Assembly: GCA_021826485.1 (NCBI GenBank)
Contig: JAKAZX010000107.1
Location: 1-10,645, forward strand
Direction: 5' to 3'
Length of the DNA: 10,645 bases
Source: Pseudomonadota bacterium
GTDB lineage: Bacteria > Pseudomonadota > Alphaproteobacteria > Acetobacterales > Acetobacteraceae
A program made the position numbers and the translations under genes. Below are positions 5,879 through 10,645 of this stretch, one piece after another (within the stretch, counting starts at the first letter, position 1; every line of letters starts with the position of its first letter). The notes under the pieces were generated by a model that was given only the letters and a program-made list of their open reading frames with translations, had not been told where the DNA came from and ran no database searches.

Positions 5879-6271
5879 ATGTCCGACGACGCCATCATCG
5901 ACGCGATCGCCTTCGACGCCGCCGGCCTGGTGCCGGCCGTCGCCCAGCAATTCGACACCGGCGAGGTGCTGATGCTGGCCTGGATGAACCGCGAGGCGGT
6001 GCGGCAGACGCTGGCCACCGGCCAGGCCTGCTATTTCAGCCGCAGCCGCGGGGCGCTGTGGCGGAAGGGGGAAACCTCCGGCCAGACCCAGCGCCTGATC
6101 GAACTGCGGCTGGACTGCGACGGCGACGCGCTGCTGCTGCTGGTCGATCAGCAGGGGGTCGCCTGCCACACCGGCCGGCGGGACTGTTTCTTCCGCGCCG
6201 CGCGTGACGGCGCCTGGACCGAGATCGCCGAGCCGCAGGTGGCGCCCGATCGTCTTTACGGCCGCACCTGA
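5879..6271 (+). CDS. hisI: Phosphoribosyl-AMP cyclohydrolase
   Basis: The enzyme opens the adenine ring of phosphoribosyl-AMP, the third step of histidine synthesis, in the cytoplasm. It has 130 residues: a single-domain HisI without the HisE pyrophosphatase domain fused in enterobacteria. Family motifs are LAWMN (33-37), YFSRSRGALWRKGETSG (52-68) and LDCDGDALLLLV (78-89). D79, D81 and D83 are the magnesium ligands, and C80, C96 and C103 (in ACHTGRRDCFF) form the zinc site, with the usual 16- and 7-residue spacings. The ATG at 5879 has only AGG 5 nt upstream. No other his gene is nearby. It stands head to head with zur, 21 bp apart, which suggests possible shared control. The call is secure; whether it is the only copy in the genome cannot be seen. 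Confidence 0.95.
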   Translation: MSDDAIIDAIAFDAAGLVPAVAQQFDTGEVLMLAWMNREAVRQTLATGQACYFSRSRGALWRKGETSGQTQRLIELRLDCDGDALLLLVDQQGVACHTGRRDCFFRAARDGAWTEIAEPQVAPDRLYGRT

Positions 6272-6308
6272 CGGGCAACGGGGCGCTGGCGCGCGCCGGC
6301 GGGAATGC

Positions 6309-6314
6309 TAGGCT
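6309..6314 (+). promoter_or_regulatory. Possible -10 element for phaB
   Basis: GCTAGGCT lies 27 nt before the phaB ATG and would give a leader of about 20 nt that holds the Shine-Dalgarno. It resembles the TAGGTT hexamers before nudF and the OmpA-like gene. The -35 region (CTGGCG at 6286-6291) is weak. Confidence 0.28.
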
Positions 6315-6326
6315 GACATCGCCAGC

Positions 6327-6338
6327 AGGAGGAGGAAG
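6327..6338 (+). promoter_or_regulatory. Strong ribosome binding site of phaB
   Basis: AGGAGGAGGAAG ends 3 nt before the ATG and offers two overlapping registers of the anti-Shine-Dalgarno match, at favourable distances. It is by far the strongest ribosome binding site in this window and suggests high phaB expression. Confidence 0.85.
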
Positions 6339-6341
6339 CGC

Positions 6342-7064
6342 ATGAGCAAGGTGGCACTCGTCACGGGCGGCACGCGCGGCATCGGTGCCGAAATCAGCCG
6401 CCAGCTCAAGGCGGCGGGGCGCGCCGTCGTTGCCAGCTATGCCGGCAACGACGGCGCGGCGCGCGACTTCGCCGCCGAGACCGGCATCCGCATCATGAAG
6501 TTCGATGCCGGCGACTTCCGGCAGTGCGAGGCGGCGGTGCAGCAGATCGCCGCGGAGGTCGGCATCATCAGCATCCTGGTGAACAATGCCGGCATCACGC
6601 GGGACGGCACGCTCGCCAAGATGACGCGCGACATGTGGGATGCGGTGATCGACACCAATCTCGGCAGTTGCTTCAATCTCTGCAAGCTGACCTTCGACGG
6701 GATGCGCGCGGAGAAGTTCGGCCGCATCGTCAATATCGGCAGCATCAACGGCCAGGCCGGCCAGTACGGGCAGGTCAACTACGCCGCCGCCAAGTCGGGC
6801 ATCCACGGCTTCACCAAGGCGCTGGCGCAGGAAGGCGCGCGGTTCGGCATCACGGTGAACGCGATCGCGCCCGGCTATGTCGATACCGACATGGTGCGCG
6901 CGGTGCCGGCCGACGTGTTGCAGAAGATCGTCGCGCGCATCCCGGTCGGCCGGCTCGGCCATGCCGAGGACATCGCGCGGGGGGTGGTGTTCCTGACCGC
7001 CGACAACGCCGACTTCATCACCGGCTCGACGCTGTCGATCAACGGCGGGCAGCACATGTACTGA
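6342..7064 (+). CDS. phaB: Acetoacetyl-CoA reductase (short-chain dehydrogenase)
   Basis: The enzyme reduces acetoacetyl-CoA to (R)-3-hydroxybutyryl-CoA, normally with NADPH, supplying polyhydroxybutyrate synthesis. It has 240 residues, the usual PhaB length. The Rossmann motif TGGTRGIG spans 8-15 and NNAG 81-84. The catalytic tetrad is N106, S134, Y147 and K151. The segment NIGSINGQAGQYGQVNYAAA (131-150) is characteristic of PhaB rather than of FabG, as is the C-terminal NGGQHMY. A very strong Shine-Dalgarno precedes the ATG. Neither the thiolase (phaA) nor the synthase (phaC) lies in this window, so it works with genes elsewhere. A FabG-like role is the main alternative, disfavoured by the sequence of the active-site region. 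The EamA exporter follows after 37 nt. Confidence 0.92.
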   Translation: MSKVALVTGGTRGIGAEISRQLKAAGRAVVASYAGNDGAARDFAAETGIRIMKFDAGDFRQCEAAVQQIAAEVGIISILVNNAGITRDGTLAKMTRDMWDAVIDTNLGSCFNLCKLTFDGMRAEKFGRIVNIGSINGQAGQYGQVNYAAAKSGIHGFTKALAQEGARFGITVNAIAPGYVDTDMVRAVPADVLQKIVARIPVGRLGHAEDIARGVVFLTADNADFITGSTLSINGGQHMY

Positions 7065-7101
7065 GGCGTCCCGGCGGCGTTCGGCGCATCGGGCTGCCGG
7101 G

Positions 7102-7938
7102 TTGAACGCCGCCACGCTGGCCGGCGCCGGCGCGATCGCGCTGTGGGCCTTCCTCGGCCTGCTCGCGCGCGCCGCCGGCAGCCTGCCGCCGCTGCAACTG
7201 ACGGCGATGTGCTTCGCGGTCGCGGCGCTGCTGGGGCTGCTGGTGCTCGGCCTGCGCGGGCGGCTGGGCGATCTGCGCCAGCCGGCACTGGCCTGGGCGC
7301 ATGGCGTGGGCGGGCTGTTCGGCTTCCATGCGCTGTATTTCACCGCCCTCGCCTTCGCCCCGGCGGCGGAGGCGAACCTGCTGAACTACACGTGGCCGCT
7401 GCTGATCGTGCTGCTCTCGGCCTGGCTGCTGAAGCTGCGGCTGACGCCGCGGCATCTGGTGGGCGCAGCGCTCGGCGCGGCCGGCTGCGCCCTGCTGCTC
7501 GGCGGCGGCGCGCGGCTGACCGCGGGGGCGCTGCCGGGCTACCTCGCGGCCGCGGCCAGCGCGCTGACCTGGGCGTTCTATTCGGTGCTGTCGCGGCGGC
7601 TGGCCGCGGTGCCCACCGGTGCGCTCGCCGGGTTCTGCGCCGGCAGCGCGGTGCTGGCCGCGCTCAGTCACTTCGCGACCGAGCCGAGCGTGCGGCCGGA
7701 CCCGCTGGCCTGGGCGGCGGTGCTGGCCATGGGGCTGGGGCCGGTGGGGGGCGCCTTCTTCCTGTGGGACATCGGCATGAAACGCGGCGACCCGCGGCTG
7801 CTGGGCACGCTCGCCTACGCCACGCCGGTCGCCTCCACCCTGCTGCTGTGCTCCGGCGGATTCGCGCCGTTCAGCACGACCCTGCTGGTCAGCGCGGTGC
7901 TGGTGGCAGCCGGCGGGCTGGTGGCGGCGCGGGCCTAA
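7102..7938 (+). CDS. EamA/DMT-family exporter, YddG-like
   Basis: This is an inner-membrane drug/metabolite transporter with 278 residues in two EamA repeats and about ten membrane segments (approximately 4-24, 30-50, 65-86, 92-110, 117-135, 145-164, 171-190, 202-222, 235-250 and 258-276). ANLLNYTWPLLIVLLSAWLL (91-110) and GPVGGAFFLWDIGMKRGDPR (213-232) resemble the aromatic amino acid exporter YddG and its relatives, but the substrate is not proven by sequence. The start is a TTG with a weak upstream GGG. It is chosen because the next ATG (7207) would remove the first membrane segment. It may be read through from phaB. The stop overlaps the stop of the convergent GST gene by 4 nt. A nucleotide-sugar or other metabolite substrate is possible. 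Confidence 0.85.
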   Translation: MNAATLAGAGAIALWAFLGLLARAAGSLPPLQLTAMCFAVAALLGLLVLGLRGRLGDLRQPALAWAHGVGGLFGFHALYFTALAFAPAAEANLLNYTWPLLIVLLSAWLLKLRLTPRHLVGAALGAAGCALLLGGGARLTAGALPGYLAAAASALTWAFYSVLSRRLAAVPTGALAGFCAGSAVLAALSHFATEPSVRPDPLAWAAVLAMGLGPVGGAFFLWDIGMKRGDPRLLGTLAYATPVASTLLLCSGGFAPFSTTLLVSAVLVAAGGLVAARA

Positions 7939-8531
7939 CCCTTCGGCGCGGTCCGGGCCATGCAGGGTTCGCGCCCGAACGCCTCGAACCAGGCTGCCAG
8001 ACGTGGGGCCGCCGGGCGCCAGGGTTCGTGGGCAAACCGGAAATCCAGATAGCCGAGCGCGCAGCCGACGCTGATCGTGCCGATATCGACAGCGCTGTGC
8101 GGCAGGTCGGCCTCCAGCATCGCGAGGGTGCGGTCCACCGCGGCCTTGTTGCGCGCCATCAGCGCGGTGCGGGCCGCTTCCTGCGGGCGCAGCCCGTCCT
8201 GCCGCCGCGCCACCGCCGCGTCCATGATCCCGTCCGCCGCGGCCTGCTGGCGCAGCGCCAGCCAGCGGGCGCCGGAGGTGCGCGGAAACAGCGGAATCCC
8301 ATCCTCCCGGCTGTCGAGGTATTCGCAGATGACCGGGCTGTCGAACAGCGCCAGCCCATCCTCCGTCACCAGACAGGGCACGCGCGACAGCGGGTTGGCG
8401 GCGAGCAGGTCCGGCGGGCTCTCATGCGGGTTGGTGGTGACCAGCGTGATCCGCTCATGCAGGTCGCGGGCGATGGCGCAGGCCATCACCTTGCGCACGA
8501 ACGGACTGGCCGCCGAATAGAACAGTTTCAC
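7935..8531 (-). CDS. Glutathione S-transferase, YibF-like
   Basis: This cytosolic glutathione transferase has 198 residues against 202 in E. coli YibF. The thioredoxin-fold half starts KLFYSAASPFVRKV with candidate catalytic Ser9. The glutathione-site cis-proline is in SRVPCLV (49-55), and the gamma-glutamyl contact in FDSPVICEYLD (63-73). The helical half has ADGIMDA (99-105) and DIGTISVGCALGYLDFRF (149-166), both close to YibF, and ends CMARTAPKG. The GTG at 8531 is the preferred start, since it gives the family's MKL-type beginning with GGGGGA just upstream. A TTG four codons earlier is an alternative. It lies 20 nt after gloB on the same strand, so the two are probably cotranscribed. Its substrate is unknown. 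Confidence 0.9.
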   Translation of the reverse strand: MKLFYSAASPFVRKVMACAIARDLHERITLVTTNPHESPPDLLAANPLSRVPCLVTEDGLALFDSPVICEYLDSREDGIPLFPRTSGARWLALRQQAAADGIMDAAVARRQDGLRPQEAARTALMARNKAAVDRTLAMLEADLPHSAVDIGTISVGCALGYLDFRFAHEPWRPAAPRLAAWFEAFGREPCMARTAPKG

Positions 8532-8551
8532 GCCGTCCCCCAAGATGTCGT

Positions 8552-9277
8552 TCAGCGGAAGTTGTCCTTCCGCGCGCGCAGATCGGCAAGGGTCGCCACA
8601 TCCGCCGCGCGCAGGAAGGGATTGCAGGCCCGCTCCTCGCCGAGCCGGCTCGGCACGGTGGCTTGGCCTGCCGCCCGCTTTGCCGTCACCTGCGCGGCAT
8701 AGGCCGCCAGCGCCGCATTGCCCGGATCGGCGTGCACGGCAAATCGGGCGTTGCTTTCGGTGTATTCGTGCCCGCAGCAGACCAGCGTGTCGTCCGCCAG
8801 CCCGGCGAATTTGCGCAGGGAGGCGAACATCTGCGCCGCCGTGCCCTCCAGCAGCCGGCCGCAGCCCAGGCTGAACAGGGTGTCACCGCACAGCAGGACC
8901 GACGGGTCGTCGAACACATAGGCGATGTGCCCGACCGTGTGCCCCGGCGTGTCCAGCACGCGGGCGGCGGCGCCGCCGAGCCGCACCGTATCCCCCTCCG
9001 CCACCGCCGCATCGAGCCTGGGCAGGCGATGCGCGTCGGCCCGCGCGCCGACCATGCGTGCCCCAGTGCGCGCGCGGACCGCATCGGCGGCGGCGATATG
9101 GTCGGCGTGGTGATGGGTCAGCAGGATCAGATCGAGCCGCCCGCCCGCCGCCTCGATGGCGGCGAGGATCGGCGCCTCCTCCGCCGGATCGACGATCGCG
9201 GTGGCGCCGGACGGCGCGTCATGCACCAGCCAGGCGTAATTGTCGGACAGGATGGGGACGGCGCGGACGGTGATCAT
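8552..9277 (-). CDS. gloB: Hydroxyacylglutathione hydrolase (glyoxalase II)
   Basis: The enzyme hydrolyses S-lactoylglutathione to D-lactate and glutathione, the last step of methylglyoxal detoxification. It has 241 residues with a metallo-beta-lactamase domain and a shorter C-terminal domain (HAGH-C), near the usual length of about 250. The two-metal site is complete: H55, H57, D59 and H60 in THHHADH, H113 in DTPGHTVGH, D132 in CGDTLFSLGCGR, and H170 in CGHEYTESN. Tyr172 and the C-terminal RARKDNFR segment fit glutathione binding. The ATG at 9277 follows the typical MITVRAVPILSDNYAW start, without a convincing Shine-Dalgarno. It is divergent from the methyltransferase gene (77 bp) and upstream of a GST, giving a small glutathione-dependent detoxification unit. 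No glyoxalase I gene is in view. Confidence 0.95.
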   Translation of the reverse strand: MITVRAVPILSDNYAWLVHDAPSGATAIVDPAEEAPILAAIEAAGGRLDLILLTHHHADHIAAADAVRARTGARMVGARADAHRLPRLDAAVAEGDTVRLGGAAARVLDTPGHTVGHIAYVFDDPSVLLCGDTLFSLGCGRLLEGTAAQMFASLRKFAGLADDTLVCCGHEYTESNARFAVHADPGNAALAAYAAQVTAKRAAGQATVPSRLGEERACNPFLRAADVATLADLRARKDNFR

Positions 9278-9283
9278 GGCCGG

Positions 9284-9311
9284 CGTGTAGCACCCCCGGA
9301 CCCGCCGGCAA
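9284..9311 (-). promoter_or_regulatory. Possible gloB promoter giving a leaderless transcript
   Basis: On the minus strand TTGCCG (9311-9306), a 16-nt spacer and TACACG (9289-9284) lie 6 nt before the ATG. TTGCCG differs at one position from the Caulobacter-type TTGACG -35, and GCTACAC resembles that organism's GCTANAWC -10. It is the best two-part promoter candidate in the window, though still short of proof. Confidence 0.35.
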
Positions 9312-9341
9312 ACGCCCGGCGGCGGCGGCGCGCAGCCGTGC

Positions 9342-9347
9342 TATAAG
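9342..9347 (+). promoter_or_regulatory. TATAAG before methyltransferase: -10 element or part of the RBS
   Basis: TATAAG lies 7 nt before the ATG at 9355 and repeats the CTATAAG context found before the CoA-transferase gene. As a -10 box it would make the mRNA leaderless. The overlapping AAGGG (9345-9349), 5 nt from the ATG, could instead be a Shine-Dalgarno. No -35 match is evident in the GC-only sequence upstream. Confidence 0.35.
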
Positions 9348-9354
9348 GGCCGCG

Positions 9355-10065
9355 ATGGCGACCGATGCGCACGCGGCGGCGGATTTCTATGCGACGAGGC
9401 GGGGGGCGGTCGCTGCCCGCCTGCTGCGCGAACGCCTGCTGACCATGTGGCCCTCCCTGCGGGGGGAAAATGTGCTGGGCCTCGGCTACGCCGCCCCCTA
9501 TCTGCGCCTGTGGCGGGAGGATGCCGCCCGCTGCGTGGCGCTGACCCCGGCGCAGATCGGCGCAGCGCGCTGGCCGGTCGGATCGGCCAACCTGTCCTGC
9601 ACCGCCGAGGAGGACGCGCTGCCGTTTCCGGACCTGATGTTCGACCGGGTGGTGCTGGTACATGGGCTGGAAGCGGCGGAGAACGTGCGCCGCATGCTGC
9701 GCGAGGTCTGGCGCGTCCTGAAGGATGACGGGCGGCTGCTGGTGGTGGTGCCGAACCGCCGCGGCCTGTGGGCGCATGTCGAGAGCACGCCGTTCGGCCA
9801 CGGGCAGCCCTATTCCCCCGGCCAGTTGGGCCGGGTGCTCGCGGCCTCCCTGTTCCGCGTGGAGCGGCGGGACACCGCGCTCTATCTGCCGCCGACCAGC
9901 CTGCGCCTGGTGCTGCGCAGCGCGCGGGTGTGGGAACGGGGGGGACGGCGGCTGGTGCCCCGGCTGGCCGGGGTGACGCTGACCGAGGCGGTGAAGGACG
10001 TCTATGCCGCCGTGCCGGTCCGCGCGGTGCCGCGCCGGCGGGTGGTGCTGGCCGATGCCGGCTGA
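9355..10065 (+). CDS. Class I SAM-dependent methyltransferase-like protein
   Basis: This is a predicted cytosolic methyltransferase of 236 residues and unknown substrate. The Rossmann-type features are motif I VLGLGYAAPYL (40-50), an acidic/proline stretch EEDALPFPDLMFDRVVLVHG (85-104) covering motifs III-IV, and the long post-IV segment REVWRVLKDDGRLLVVVPNR (116-135) common to ubiquinone/menaquinone-type methyltransferases. The acidic residue normally at the end of strand 2, which binds the SAM ribose, is not apparent (CVALTPAQ, 60-67), so cofactor binding may be altered. RGLWAHVESTPFGHGQPYSP (136-155) looks like a conserved substrate-side loop. It is divergent from gloB across 77 bp and convergent with the PhnD-like gene (9 nt between stops). 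The fold is well supported; activity is inferred. Confidence 0.8.
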   Translation: MATDAHAAADFYATRRGAVAARLLRERLLTMWPSLRGENVLGLGYAAPYLRLWREDAARCVALTPAQIGAARWPVGSANLSCTAEEDALPFPDLMFDRVVLVHGLEAAENVRRMLREVWRVLKDDGRLLVVVPNRRGLWAHVESTPFGHGQPYSPGQLGRVLAASLFRVERRDTALYLPPTSLRLVLRSARVWERGGRRLVPRLAGVTLTEAVKDVYAAVPVRAVPRRRVVLADAG

Positions 10066-10074
10066 GCGGCGCGG

Positions 10075-10645
10075 TCAGGCCAGCGCCGGGTAGCCGGACG
10101 CCGCAGCCCCGTCGGCCAGATCGCGCAGGGCGGCATAGGCATCGGCCGGCAGGTCCGCGACCCCCAGCAGGCCGAGCGCCGGATGCGGATGGTCCAGCGC
10201 CGCCCGCAGGGCCGCCACCTCCGCCGCCGGGGCGTCGGCCCGGGTGATGAACGGCAGTGCCGGCGATGGCGGGGTTTCCGCCACCACCCGCAGCCCGGCC
10301 ACCGCCCCCGGCGCATGGCGCGCGAGCAGGCCGAAGGTGACGCAATCGACTGCCGCCGCATCCGCCACACCGGCCTGCACCGCAGCGAGCGAGGCGCGAT
10401 GTGCACCGGTGACCCGCACGGCGCCGAAGAACCGGCCGCCGCCGGCCAGCGGGGCGAACAGGGCGCGCGGCAGGTTCATGCCGGAATTGCTGTCCCAGCC
10501 GTTCACTGCAAATACGCGCCCGCGCAGATCGGCGGGGCCGGCGGCAGAGTCCCCGGCACGCACCACGATCCAGGCCCGGTGCATCGCCCCCTCGCAGCCC
10601 GGCAGCGCGTAGCGGGGGGTTGCCACCACCCGCACCCGGCCAGCG
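10075..10645 (-). CDS. PhnD-like periplasmic substrate-binding protein, C-terminal part
   Basis: This is the 3' portion (189 residues) of an ABC-transporter binding protein of the phosphate/phosphite/phosphonate (PhnD-like) group. The frame stays open to the right edge. A GTG at 10635 lies within a continuous AGRVRVVATPRYALPG sequence, so it is not taken as the start. Family features are GCEGAMHRAWIVVRAG, DLRGRVFAVNGWDSNSGMNL, a second-lobe segment HRASLAAVQAGVADAAAVDC, and ETPPSPALPFITR near the hinge return. The signal peptide and first lobe are missing, so periplasmic location is inferred from the family. No permease or ATPase gene is in the window. The ligand could be phosphonate or a different small molecule, since lone PhnD-like proteins often have unknown ligands. 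Confidence 0.85.
   Translation of the reverse strand, partial: AGRVRVVATPRYALPGCEGAMHRAWIVVRAGDSAAGPADLRGRVFAVNGWDSNSGMNLPRALFAPLAGGGRFFGAVRVTGAHRASLAAVQAGVADAAAVDCVTFGLLARHAPGAVAGLRVVAETPPSPALPFITRADAPAAEVAALRAALDHPHPALGLLGVADLPADAYAALRDLADGAAASGYPALA

Noticed and set aside
5858..6169. 104-residue N-terminal extension of Zur into hisI
   Set aside because: The extension is antisense to a clear hisI gene and resembles no Fur-family sequence. The protein begins normally at the ATG at 5857.
6284..6301. Stem-loop CGCTGGC-GCGC-GCCGGCG after hisI
   Set aside because: It is a seven-pair stem including a G-T wobble in almost pure GC sequence, with no T-run. This is expected by chance, so I do not call a terminator.
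1..10645. CRISPR array, prophage, insertion sequence, toxin-antitoxin or defence island
   Set aside because: There are no spaced direct repeats, transposase, integrase, terminal inverted repeats or defence-type domains. Base composition and gene style are uniform across the window.

Overview
The window is compact, very GC-rich bacterial chromosome with tightly packed genes and codon positions strongly biased to G or C. The protein set (NudF-, AlaX- and SseA-like enzymes followed by MetC, a Zur regulator, PhaB, glyoxalase II beside a methyltransferase, and an OmpA-like porin) fits an alphaproteobacterium, probably in or near Acetobacteraceae/Rhodospirillales. That placement is inferred from protein character and gene order, not from a marker gene. 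I see no rRNA, tRNA, CRISPR array, insertion sequence, phage gene or attachment site, and no clear sign of recent transfer. This is mostly housekeeping territory.

Layout: on the left edge is the N-terminal part of a class III CoA-transferase (minus strand). A 200-bp divergent spacer with a small inverted repeat and a possible 10-codon leader ORF separates it from an OmpA-family outer membrane protein, which ends in a strong stem-loop. Next is a plus-strand operon joined by two ATGA stop/start overlaps: ADP-ribose pyrophosphatase (nudF), a free-standing alanyl-tRNA editing protein (AlaX type) and a 3-mercaptopyruvate sulfurtransferase (sseA). A 15-bp imperfect stem-loop closes it, and metC (cystathionine beta-lyase) follows 90 bp later. 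metC converges on and overlaps zur (zinc uptake regulator, minus strand), whose start lies only 21 bp from the divergent hisI (phosphoribosyl-AMP cyclohydrolase). After hisI come phaB (acetoacetyl-CoA reductase) with a very strong ribosome binding site, and an EamA/YddG-like exporter. The exporter's stop codon overlaps that of a convergent YibF-like glutathione S-transferase, which is the second gene of a gloB-GST pair on the minus strand. Divergent from gloB is a class I methyltransferase-like protein of unknown substrate. The right edge holds the 3' part of a PhnD-like periplasmic binding protein on the minus strand.

Functional themes: sulfur amino acid metabolism (sseA, metC), removal of damaged or mischarged molecules (nudF, alaX, gloB, GST), zinc homeostasis beside a zinc enzyme (zur, hisI), and polyhydroxyalkanoate precursor reduction (phaB). 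The most useful non-coding observations are a TA-containing hexamer placed 6 to 8 nt before five start codons (possible leaderless promoters), and a set of mutually exclusive pairings in the metC leader. I did not find a convincing novel multi-gene system.
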